Positions 35,728-45,683 of a stretch of 64,000 nt of DNA are shown here, piece by piece. A program made the translations under genes and the position numbers. This stretch comes from Tetraselmis striata (taxonomy: Eukaryota > Chlorophyta > Chlorodendrophyceae > Chlorodendrales > Chlorodendraceae). How positions within the stretch are numbered: the first letter of the stretch is position 1; every line of letters starts with the position of its first letter. Where the stretch lies: NCBI GenBank assembly GCA_006384855.1, contig VCJN01000891.1:1-64000 (forward strand), given 5' to 3'. The notes beneath the pieces were generated by a model, which ran no database searches, had not been told where the DNA came from, and saw nothing but the letters and a program-made list of their open reading frames with translations.

Positions 35728-38206
35728 ATGTCCCGTTCGATTTCGTCGGTCATCTCTGCCGCTGTATCGGCACGTGATCGATCGCCACGCGCAACCTCGG
35801 CATCCTATCTCGCGAGTAAAGGTAGAACAAAAATCTGGCGAGGGGTCTTCATCGACCGCCATGCGAATTGTAGTGCATCGGGTCTACCTACTGGCAGAAG
35901 CGAACAACAGCGACGCCGGCTTTGTGCGGGGCTGGTGGGGAATCACGATGCTGCCTAGAAATGTCCGAACGCCGCAGTATGTTCGGGGACGAATAGGGAT
36001 AAAAGGGGGGAGAGGGGGGAGTCGAGATAATGGTAGGGGCTCAGAGAAATATGTACCCGTAGTGCCCGTAAGCGGCGCAACGCACCATGGCAACGCAAAG
36101 TCACATGGGGATGGGGGCGAGATACTTGTCTTGCTTGCTGAAAAGGAGAGACGCTGTGATATTTTTCAGGAGCGTGCAGAAACTGTTACAAATTGCTAAA
36201 CACCTTGAATTCAAGATGCTTGGCAATCCGGGCGGCGGTGGCGGCGGCGGCGGGTCAGGAATGTTTGAAGACAAAAAGATGGTGCGATCCCTTTGCACTG
36301 TGCTTCAGCAGTGGCGAGACGGGCTCATGGGGCGAGTGGGTCTGCGATTCTAAGAAAGTGCTGCATCGGCTTGTTCTCCAGGAGGAGAGCTTCAAGGAGT
36401 TTATCAACCGACCTGAGAACAGGCCCAGGCTGGAGGCGCATCAATTTCAAGAGATGAAGAAGCACATCAAGGAGACGGATAAGATGCGGGCTTACGAGTT
36501 CCGGAACAAGGTCAGAGCTACGATGTCCCCACCCCCCCCCCCCCTTCGCCCGTACGAGCTTTTGCGCTGCATGATTGACTGGCCTTCCAAGACGAGCAAG
36601 AAGCCGTGTAGAGGTGCGCCGCTGAAGCACCTGCGGCCTGGTGTGCAGGTGATTGGGTCCGACTTCGAGTCGCAGAAAAACATCCACAAGTTTCTGAAGT
36701 ACAGGCCGCTCCGCAAAGTCATCCAGACCCTGACCAATGACCCGCGCAACGACTTTGACTTCTGGGCGCAGAACCCGCAAGTCATTGCCATGTTGGAGGT
36801 AATGATAGCTGCCTCACTATGCACTACTGCTGCGAGCTTGTGCGCCCGCATGCAGGGCGGCATTGAGGCACTTTCTCCCAGCAAATCCCGCTTCCGATAC
36901 CACTGGCGCTGTCACAATGCACCACAGCAGTAGCAGAAGCCAAAAGACAATGACATAACTCATGGAATCTGGCATGGCATGAGGTCCGCGGTGCTGACAA
37001 CGTGTCCTTTGCAGGAGGCCAAGAAGATGCTTGATGAAGGGAGGATGACGGAGCTGGAGATGGAGGACATCATGCTGAAGCAGTTTCAGGTGTGCTGCGA
37101 GACGCCCGCGCCTGCGTGCAAGCAGAGTCCGGGCTGCACGCCCTGCGCATTACCTTTAACTTTAGCTGACCCGCGCCTGACCTTCCACGCAGGATCCTTC
37201 CCACGAAGCTCACCAGCAGTTCAAGGCCGCCACAAGTCATGTCGCTCGGCTGCCCACGGAGCAGCTGGTCGGGGCGCTCAATGAGCACGTGGGACCATTG
37301 CCTACCTCTCATTTCATCCAGCCTCCATCACCACATGTGCAGTCTCCTGGCGCACTATTCTGCCGATGTGATGCTGATTGCGCGCATGCCGCATTTGACC
37401 AGCTTACAGAGAGGAGGAAGGGCAATGACGCCTATCTGGAGAAGGACTTCAAACAAGCCATGCATCACTACACACGGGCACTGAGCATCGTGAATCTCAT
37501 TCAAGGTGGGCCCACCTGCCTGTCCTGCACCCCTGGCTAGGTATTACATGCCGCTGTCCGCTATCCGAGTCATAGCTCTCCTTCACACACGTAGTTTAAT
37601 CAGGAGTGTGTCATGACTGGTCCAAGTGGCAGTTGCTCCACTGTGAAGCCCCAACCTGCTCCAGTTTGACTGTGATCACCCGGCACCTCCCCTCATCCCA
37701 TAATCCGCAGGTCTGTCCAGCCAAGATCAGATTGAAGTACTGCGCAACAAGGTCGCGGTCCTCTCAAACATCGCTGCTGTTCACATGGGCAAAGGCGAGT
37801 ACGGCAAGACTGTCCAGCTGTGCACTGAGGCACTGGAAATCGACAGCAACAACAGCAGAGCCTTGCTGCGTCGCGCAAAGGCAAACATTTTGAGGCATGA
37901 GAATGAGGTATCAAACCTTTTGTCATAATGGACTGTATCACTGTTTGAATAGGCATCTAGTACCCTGATGATGAAAACGCCGTGCCTTTGCATCCTGGCG
38001 GTGTGCGACTTAGTGTCTGGTCTTGCAAATGTGTGCAGGCTGCTGATAAGGACTTGGAGATTGCCAGATCGCATCCCAGCATATCAACAGACTATGAAGC
38101 AATGGCAGAAATCAAGGCACTAGAACAGATGAGGAAGAAGAAAGGCAAAAAGAGTGCCACTGCAAAGTATAGTGGCATATTCCCAGCCGCAACCGGAAAG
38201 CAGTGA
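35728..38206 (+). CDS. TPR-repeat protein, possible co-chaperone-like adaptor
   Basis: Proposed eight exons: 35728-35821, 36170-36510, 36649-36798, 37015-37089, 37193-37288, 37403-37505, 37711-37907, 38039-38206. Total 1,224 nt, 407 residues, all phases agree. Exons 3-8 are strong; joining exon 1 to the 5' part of exon 2 is tentative. The first 31 residues (MSRSISSVISAAVSARDRSP) look like an organelle-targeting peptide: Ser/Ala/Arg-rich, no acidic residues until Asp17. The middle (LVLQEESFKEFINRP to ALNEH) is helical and unrecognised. The C-terminal 170 residues are tetratricopeptide repeats: ERRKGNDAYLEKDFKQAMHH, NIAAVHMGKGEYGKTVQLC, NSRALLRRAKANILRHE. This pattern is shared by Hsp90/Hsp70 co-chaperones and FKBP-type proteins, but no PPIase domain is seen. 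The tail is Lys-rich (EQMRKKKGKKSATAKYSG). Intron 2 (138 bp) is a multiple of three without stops and carries a C tract. Confidence 0.7.
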
Positions 38207-40246
38207 TTGCATGGATTGCGCAATTAGCTGGGCAGCAGAATAGCAAGTTTGAATTAGGCTGCTGATGGTGATGCCTGGACGATGGTGCTCTGCTCGAGCG
38301 AGTCTAGTATGTCAAATGTGCTAAAGAACGTAGCATCTGGAGCAGCAACTATTACAAGGTTTTGGTTGCAGCACTATCAGGCAGCACTTGAGTAGCATTT
38401 TATTAGAATAATGGGAATTTGTACCATCCGCGGAAAGTGGCACGTGCCCATTCTGTGTGCAGGAGTCGTGCAATAATATATGATGATGAGAGACGAAAGG
38501 GGACAGAAAGAGAATATACTGGTAGTGTGAAAGACAGCAGTGAGGACTGGGAAAGGACACAACACTATATCACGAAATATATGAATATACAACGCTATAT
38601 TGCACGCATCCACATTTGCGCCATCGACAAGGATATGTATTATTCACATTATTCTTTTTACATTAGTTTTGGTAGAAATGCCATTACATACAATGGTAAA
38701 ATGTAAATAAAAAGTATATGTTATCTGCTGAATCAATATACCCCATTACCCTGGCTTACCGTTGTGCATTGGTATACGCAATCTTCTATCGATATCTGCT
38801 AATTTGTAACAATGCACGTGAAGATTGCCTGATTAATAAATAAATAACTCAAACAATGTACTTAGTGCTATCTGAAATCGATTCGCAATATACGACAAAC
38901 TGATGTATTTGTTAGTTTCGTCGTTTCATCTAGAATAAGCCAAATTATATTTACATACTCTTATACTTATTCTAATTGCCGCACGTGCACCCTACAGGTG
39001 ATAGGCTGTTGAGTTGGTCAAATAAGCTGCTCTGGTGCTGTATATGCCCTGAGGTTACAAAGGAATACCATAATCATGGTGACAAAAATACTACGCTTTA
39101 TAAGGAGGAATGCGACTAATTTGGATCAGACACGACTTGGACCGAAAATCCACTTAACCTGCTTTTTCTTTGGCCACGCAGATCTAGGACGTCATGGGGC
39201 ACTACGAGCGGAAAGTAGAGCTCTTTGGCTGTCCGTAGAGCCCGGACCCGGATGATATGGTGCCCGGGAAGGGTCGGAGCCGGGGCAGCGAATGTAGGTC
39301 GGTCAATGCGATTTTTAAAATATGAAGCCGACAGCGCTTCTCAAAGTCGACAGCCGAGCCACTCACAGCCCAATTGTCGCGCCGACTGGGCATAGAACCC
39401 AGTCCAAGCTCGCAGGCAGCCCACGGGGGGCCAAGTCGTTGCTCTGAGGTGCCGGTTGGTGGCGGAGCTCGAGTGCTATCGCTGGTCGTCGGCACCGTAC
39501 GCGGAGCGGTTGATCCCGTCGCCCACAGTCGTTTTTAAAACTCCGGACCAGCCGCAGCAGCAGGGGGGCATTTGGTAGCAGGATGCCCAGGCAATGCTGC
39601 CGCCTATCCAAACTAGTGACTGCACTTGGATGGGGGGGGGGGGGGGGGGGGGGGGGGTGCGCCCTCGGGATGATGAGAGCAGCTAAAGGGCACCCGGGGG
39701 CGGGGCAAGAGGGAGCAGGGCCAATGATTGTGGAAGAGCGGAGACCCGCTTGCCTGCCATCGTATTATATCTTGCGCAATATCTCTTGCTGCACTCATAT
39801 CACACATCACTAGCTTAGCGATAGTGATCCCCCCCCCCCCTCCCCGCACCGCGTACGCACAAGCCTGGGTATACGCATCAACTGCCCGCCGGGATGAGAA
39901 ACTGGTATTGGTAGTGTGTCTGTGGGGGGGAGGGGCGGCGAAAGAGCTGCCAATTGCTGCCAAGCTGGTGCGTTACACTGGGGCAGGCGCTGGGGAGACA
40001 ATTGGGGCTCGCTTCAGAGCAATGTCTAGTGCCTATGCGGCTTCGCCGCCTCCGCCGCATGCAGATTCTCCGGGCTCACCAGCACCGCCACCTCAGTCAT
40101 GCGGCCCTGCATCCCGCAGCCCGCCGCCGCCAGCCAGATCAGAGATATCCAGAAGCCAGTGCTGGGGTTGTTGCGGCATGACCGCATAGTTTATAGCGGC
40201 TGCCCTCCACAGCTTATAATGCACCCCTTTCCGCCGATTCCGCTGT
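38207..40246. other. AT-rich intergenic region, then repeat-poor GC-rich DNA
   Basis: 38,380-39,120 is the most AT-rich stretch of the window and has no coding signal. 39,120-40,250 turns GC-rich and holds a 26-base G run (39,632-39,657) and a C run (39,830-39,841). No gene can be supported. A minus-strand open frame ending near 40,045 (text GRMTEVAVLVSPENL) looks protein-like but cannot be tied to a family. Confidence 0.45.
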
Positions 40247-40858
40247 ATGCGCTGTCTCGGATCCTCACCGATGTCCCTGTTGTCCCCGCCCTCCGCTGGC
40301 TCGCTGCCTGACTCATCCCCCGCATCACAGTCCTCCTCGTCAGCACCGTGCTTGCGCTTTTTGACTCCGGCAGCAGCAGCCAATGAGCCCAAGGTGGACA
40401 AGAGGGGGGCAGTGGCAGCAGCCAACTCTGCAGCCAAGGCAGCAAGCGCTGCTGAGCAGTGGACTGCAAAGTGCGCGCAAGCTACCTCTGCTGTGAGCCT
40501 TGACCTCGAGCAGTCGCTCGCCAAGACTGCTGAGCAGGCCCAGGTGCAGTCCGAACTCTCCGCTCTGGAGGATCAGGCCCAGAGGGCCGCGCCAACTGAG
40601 GGTCAGGGCGGGGAGGTGGAGGACGACGAAGTGGAGATCTTCGACGAGGAAGATGAGGATGACGACGAGGCAGAATGCGTGTCCGACGACCCCTCTGTCG
40701 CCACCGAGCAGGCCAAGGACGCACTGGCAGCCTGCAGGCGGCACGCAGACGCAGCGAGGCTCAGCGCCGAGGCAGCACAGGCGTCGGCAGCCACTGCCAA
40801 CGAGCGTGCAGCTCAACGGGCCGAGTCCGAACCTGCATCGTCCAGGCGCCACCAGTGA
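40247..40858 (+). CDS. Hypothetical Ala-rich acidic protein
   Basis: An open frame of 203 residues ending in TGA at 40,858. From about residue 45 it is Ala/Gln/Glu-rich with helical character (AAKAASAAEQWTAKCAQATS). Then comes a strongly acidic block (EVEDDEVEIFDEEDEDDDEAE) and a second helical part ending in SSRRHQ. Such acidic blocks occur in nuclear and nucleolar proteins, but no domain is recognised. The upstream limit is uncertain and the real protein could begin in an earlier exon. On the opposite strand, 40,140-40,420 also reads like protein (KKRKHGADEEDCDAGDESG, RNRRKGVHYKLWRAAAINYA), so a minus-strand gene cannot be excluded. Confidence 0.35.
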   Translation: MRCLGSSPMSLLSPPSAGSLPDSSPASQSSSSAPCLRFLTPAAAANEPKVDKRGAVAAANSAAKAASAAEQWTAKCAQATSAVSLDLEQSLAKTAEQAQVQSELSALEDQAQRAAPTEGQGGEVEDDEVEIFDEEDEDDDEAECVSDDPSVATEQAKDALAACRRHADAARLSAEAAQASAATANERAAQRAESEPASSRRHQ

Positions 40859-41699
40859 CCCCGGCTGCTGACCCCCTAACTCTTCCCATGGCACTAGATC
40901 CCCGCGCCCTGACGTGGTTAGCGGCTTACGCTGGCCATATTCAGGGTCTTGGGGGTGCGCCGTAGCCAGCAGCGGGTGTGTGACGCCGCTTGGGCGGCGT
41001 AAGGGCAGAGGGTGGGTGAGCGTGTTGGCACATCGGGCGCCGCGCGCGGCTGATCCAAATTATGGAAAAAAAAACGATTTCGGCTTTTCTGACCACCCAA
41101 GCTGCCACCAGGTGCCCTGCTGCCTACAGTTGGAATCAGCGCAAATCCACCCAGGGCAGCCTAGCCCTACAGCTAAAGTTGGCCCCTGAAGTGATCCAGA
41201 CAGAAACGGTTAAAACCTGTGCCCAAACGAGCCAGAATGTATGCCAGGTTTTCGGTCCAAACTACTGCGTCATTGCTCCTTAATCCTTGTGCTTCCGGGT
41301 CACCCCTGGCATTTTGATGAATAAAGGATGCGGCAATAATCCGTCGCGGGTTTTCTGGACAACAATGTCTGGGTCTGGGTCTGGCCAAGAATAAATTATT
41401 GCGACCTGTAGCGGATAATCAGGAAAACTCTCCTATAATATAATAAATAATCGACTAGAGCAACTATTTTTGGGAAAAGTACCCGCCGTCACATTACCCG
41501 TATCCGTTTGTGATACCCGTGTTCGTGGGTAGCCGCGATCTGTTATATACTTGACGGATCCGTCATCTTGATACGAAGATGTGCTATGTGAATACGAGGC
41601 CTCCGTAAGAATACTGTCTAATCGACAGTCATTATGTATTGCAGTTCTGTTTTTCTCGCCCCCGGGACAGGACAGGCAGCAGTGAAACCCCTGCAGCGT

Positions 41700-41915
41700 C
41701 TACGACGGCCGTGTTATTTGGGCAGCAATTATCCAGTCACGGAAAGACCTGGGTAGGCGACGCTCCGCTATAGTCATCAAGTTGCCGAAGCATTCTGCAA
41801 GACTAATTGGGATGCGCTTGTTTGAAAGCCCTGATGTAATATATAGCCCTTCCCTAATTGAAGACCAGTTACGGAATTTCCAACACTGTTGGATCACCGT
41901 CGAAAACACTGCCAT
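41700..41915 (-). CDS. Weak hypothetical ORF (71 aa)
   Basis: ATG-initiated open frame with balanced, protein-like composition (FSTVIQQCWKFRNWSSIREG, AERRLPRSFRDWIIAAQ) in otherwise gene-poor DNA. No family recognised; possibly a fragment of an element protein, possibly chance. Confidence 0.2.
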   Translation of the reverse strand: MAVFSTVIQQCWKFRNWSSIREGLYITSGLSNKRIPISLAECFGNLMTIAERRLPRSFRDWIIAAQITRPS

Positions 41916-42802
41916 GTATTGCAGTACATAAGATCATCATCCGCCCCGCCGCAGTACTCGTACTTGTATAACGACTGGTGTCGCGACGGGGCATAGCAGT
42001 TGCTAGTACGGGTAGCAGCAGGGGAGACCAGTTTCGGCGGACAGACTCAATTTTGCAACGGCGCTCAGATTTCCCCCTTTTCGTCGCATATTTTGTAAGT
42101 GCTGATATTTTCCCCGATTTGCAGAATGCACCCCCCCCCCCCTCCCCGCCCGGGCCAACAGAAGCATTTTCGGAAATTTAGGTAAAACAACGCTTTTCAC
42201 GCGTTCACTGGCATGTGCATCTTACGCGTAGCCAGCCTTCAATCCATATAAACATATTACATACTTACTAGTTGTTGTTTTGCTTTCCATAGAATCAACG
42301 TTGTCAACTGCGTTTGGTAGTGCACCCAATACTAGGGTGATATTGCGGACTGCAAGGTCTGAAGCATGGATGCTCTACCGCGCTTAATTGCTATCACATG
42401 CAACGACTTCAACTGATGCATGGCTGGCCTGGGATAGTTACACTCCAGGCCCCATGTGTAGGTGTTGTGTTGAGGGGGAAGAGGGAGGGGGAACTTGTCC
42501 ATATCCGGCCAACGAGGTCGGCGATGGCGATAGGTATGCGGGAGCGAGAAACTTCCTCATCAACAACCTTATCCATCAAAGCGTGAGCATCAGGATGCTC
42601 CAACGAGGGAGATTGTTTGCAACAAGTGATGCAGCAACAGCATATTGCGAGCATTGCGGCGTAGCTCTGGATTCGACGCTGCGCGATGGCGGCTACGTGC
42701 TGACTAAAACCGCCCTGGTTGGCGCCACTTCTGGGCGCGTGCCCGCCTCGCGCGTGTTGCTGGCTCCGCAATATATATTATAAGCACAGTCACTGCACAA
42801 TA

Positions 42803-43117
42803 TCATAAATCGGCCATTTTCGTCTCGTGCTTGCCCAATAAAAGATTATATATCTTAAGCATGCCCTTGTCAGACATGTCCACGGTTGCTGCCCATGTGC
42901 TTGATTGCATTATCCGCTCACGCATAGCCCTTGTGACAATATACGCACTTGTACCATACACCCGTATGGCTTTACGCACTGCCGATTTCAAGGCAGCCAT
43001 CGGTTTTAGGTAATGGGATCTCTTGCCCACTATGGAGTGATAGTACAGGGGCATACCCAAATCTGTCGGGAACTTGAACTCATCGAAGCAGCGGGATAAC
43101 ACTCTCAACTTGCACAT
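42803..43117 (-). CDS. Weak hypothetical ORF (104 aa)
   Basis: ATG-initiated. The text FDEFKFPTDLGMPLYYHSIV and SAVRKAIRVYGTSAYIVTRA looks like a folded protein rather than random translation. It overlaps the 3' end of another minus-strand frame (43,080-43,775), with a different reading frame, so the two could be one gene broken by a frameshift. No family recognised. Confidence 0.28.
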   Translation of the reverse strand: MCKLRVLSRCFDEFKFPTDLGMPLYYHSIVGKRSHYLKPMAALKSAVRKAIRVYGTSAYIVTRAMRERIMQSSTWAATVDMSDKGMLKIYNLLLGKHETKMADL

Positions 43118-43881
43118 TGTAATGAGCCTTCGGCTTCACGGCATCTTGCGTAGTGCTAGTGGCTGGAGCCCGACGCCAGTCAGCGGCCCAAAAGGAGCGG
43201 AAGATTATGGGTGCAGCATGCCAAGCGGCAATACCACCCACCTTTACGTGGTGGGCGCCGGTAACCCCTAAGACTCGTGCCCCGTCGGGTGCAACAGGGG
43301 GCTGAGCGGCGGGGTGGCCGGTTGTGGCGGGTTCTTGGACCATGCGACGACCGGGGAGCCCTACCGGGGGCTTTTCAAATAATGTTACTCGCAGTCCCGG
43401 TAGCGCCTGCTGGCGCCGCCGGGTAGCAACATACCATGTACGGGGGCTGCTAAGATTACGTCCCGTACGATCTCGGCCTTGCGTCGGACTCTCCGAGATC
43501 TGCCTACGGATGGGGAGGGGGGTTTGTACGATTCGGCCGGGGCAGCCTACTAGTACTGAGCTCACGAGGGCCGTTCGAAATGAAATCGCGGTTTTTATAC
43601 TTCCGTGTGACCTGCCCGCCGGTGTGGGGGGCGTTACAATATTCGGCACAGCCTTACACGGCGGCGGTTGCAGTAAATCACATCGTGCACGGGGCCCATG
43701 AAAGCCGCGCGCCCTCGGGCGGTGACCTGGGCCAGGGCCGTGGCGATCCGGCACTGCTGTGTTGCACAAGATCAATGAGCATACGGCAAGCGGTACAAGG
43801 GTGTGTTATCCCGCCATCAACTCCGAACTCCGAGGACGTCCGGGTACACCGCTGGTGGCAGCTCATGGCGGGGGGTGTTCT

Positions 43882-43939
43882 CAGCAACGAGGCCGCTCGG
43901 CTGTCTCAGCAACGAGATAGCCGAGCGGCCTCGTTGCTG
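43882..43939. repeat. Perfect hairpin, 21-bp stem, 16-nt loop
   Basis: CAGCAACGAGGCCGCTCGGCT at 43,882-43,902 is exactly reverse-complementary to 43,919-43,939. The loop itself repeats CAGCAACGAG. It lies in no gene model. Confidence 0.95.
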
Positions 43940-44160
43940 TGCCGTGGTCGGTGGAGCGCAACGCTGGAGCAAGCTGTGACTTCCAGCGGGGGAGAATAAC
44001 GGTGGGAACATGCGCATATACGGGCGGTCACGTGGTCACGGGTTTCCGTGGCCGGGCTAGTAGAGCTAGCGAGTATAGGCTGGCGCCCTTGTACGGGCCC
44101 CCCGTATGACTCACGTGTAGTGTACCGTACCATCGATGAAAAATTAGTATATGTATTGCA

Positions 44161-44514
44161 TTATAGCCATGTGGCATGACGACGAAGGGTGACGTTGGCT
44201 GCCGGAGGCAGGTTGAAGCCAGGCGAGGTCTTCAGCGCCGCCATTACATCCGTTTCAGAGCCGTCGTCGGCATCCAACTCGCCACGCATCGGCACGTCGT
44301 CGTTTGAGTCGCTGCCCGGGACCTTCGGCAGGGCCTCCGGGTCTTGCAGCGAGTCGCCGTTGAGGCCAGTTGGCGGCGACACCTGGCAGGGGGTGTAGCC
44401 TTGTCCTTGCTGGCGGGCGAGCGGCTCGGGTAGCGGCATAGAGCTCGCGGGCATCTCTGTAGGGGTGCCGGTGTCGGAGACCAAGGACCATGTAACACTG
44501 AAAGTGAGTCGCAC
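44161..44514 (-). CDS. Weak hypothetical ORF (117 aa)
   Basis: ATG-initiated frame with an acidic Ser/Asp-rich part (GSDSNDDVPMRGELDADDGS) and a normal-looking end. No homology recognised; GC-rich context makes chance open frames common here. Confidence 0.2.
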   Translation of the reverse strand: MRLTFSVTWSLVSDTGTPTEMPASSMPLPEPLARQQGQGYTPCQVSPPTGLNGDSLQDPEALPKVPGSDSNDDVPMRGELDADDGSETDVMAALKTSPGFNLPPAANVTLRRHATWL

Positions 44515-45330
44515 CGACGCCGGCCGGGGCTTGCATGCGCGGCGGCACGAACTTGGCCCCTACGAGGGATAGGAGGCCCTACCACCGTCCCCAACGGGGC
44601 TGAGGCAACGCTGGTACAAGTGAGCCGGCGCCGCTAGCCTCGACGCGTATTGGTGCTCTGGCAGATTTGGTGGCGGGGTCCGGACTGGAGCGGGATCGTG
44701 TCCCACTTCACCTGCCACATTGATACCCGTCCTCACCGACTCGCCGACAGTGCCGTACATGCGAACACACGGGCACGTTGCTAGCGTTGTTGCCTTGCTT
44801 CCAAGGGGGGCAACGGGCCTCGACGGACTGATACTCGGACACCGGTGGTCGCAGTCCGGCGCATACTAATAAGGCTGGTGGGTGGGTGGGTTGGCGACAA
44901 AAAGTTTGAACTTTAAAAATGAAAATGCGCGCCGGCTTGTAACCCGCTCAAGCTGGTCAGCTGTCGGCCCCGCCCGTGACTGAGGCTTGGCGTTGAAGCA
45001 TTTACTCTGGGCCAAGGTCTCTTGCTGGTCGTTGATCAAAACAAATGTCGGCATGATCCTTAGGCACATCCGGCGGTGGTATGATATACGAATGTTGTGT
45101 AATATGGCGACTGTATCCTGCAAATATCCCCGAGGCAAAAAAATGTAGCAGCGACTATTATTGGTACCAGTACTAGTACGGGTACCGTAGATTTGTTAGT
45201 GGCCGTTTTGTAATTCACACCAGTAACGTACGGGTAGCGCTCGGATATGATGCTTGCAGTACTGTGTACTGGCGCGGTACCCGTCATCGCACGTATGTAT
45301 GGGTATTCGTACTGATCCCAGTACCTTCCC

Positions 45331-45371
45331 AGTACCCAGTAGCATCAGTGCTACTGGGTACTGATGCTACT
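45331..45371. repeat. Two overlapping, mutually exclusive palindromes
   Basis: AGTACCCAGTAGC (45,331-45,343) pairs with 45,350-45,362 across a 6-nt loop. AGTAGCATCAGT (45,338-45,349) pairs with 45,360-45,371 across a 10-nt loop. The stems share sequence, so only one can form at a time. Confidence 0.9.
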
Positions 45372-45683
45372 ACTGGGTAGATGCGGGGCGCTACTGCTTA
45401 GTTTTTTAAAAGCAGCGGCTTGTGCTGTTGATCTTTTAATACTGCTTTTCGTGGTGGATTTATAAATGCTGGCCTTTCTGTAATCCACATCAGTACGTGG
45501 TGGCAACTAAAATAATCTCCAGTCGCTGCTGTATGTCGCGACCAGCAGCTGCTGCTTTATCACATACAGGCCGTCATTTGTTACCCGCCCCCGCCCTTCC
45601 CCCGTCCCGACCCCCCGGCGTGTATCCAAATCTGTAAGTCGAAACTATCGTGTGGTCGCCTGTGTCGCGGATTAGTTGCGGCC

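Larger units (their letters stand above)
40859..45683. other. Long gene-poor stretch with weak ORFs and hairpins
   Basis: No recognised gene. The stretch contains three weak minus-strand ORFs listed separately, a C run at 42,129-42,141, a 21-bp stem hairpin at 43,882-43,939, and overlapping palindromes at 45,331-45,371. GTACCCGTA-like palindromic words are frequent between 41.4 and 48.2 kb (for example TACCCGTATCCG, GTACGGGTACCG), suggesting decayed repeat DNA. Confidence 0.4.

Noticed and set aside
40340..40894. 184-codon minus-strand ORF over the acidic protein
   Set aside because: Leu/Cys-rich antisense translation of an Ala/Glu-rich frame; the plus strand explains the composition better, although a different minus frame further left remains possible.
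43080..43775. 231-codon minus-strand ORF
   Set aside because: Arg/Pro-rich text without motifs in GC-rich DNA, with an equally open plus-strand frame; not supported beyond its possible link to the ORF at 42,803-43,117.
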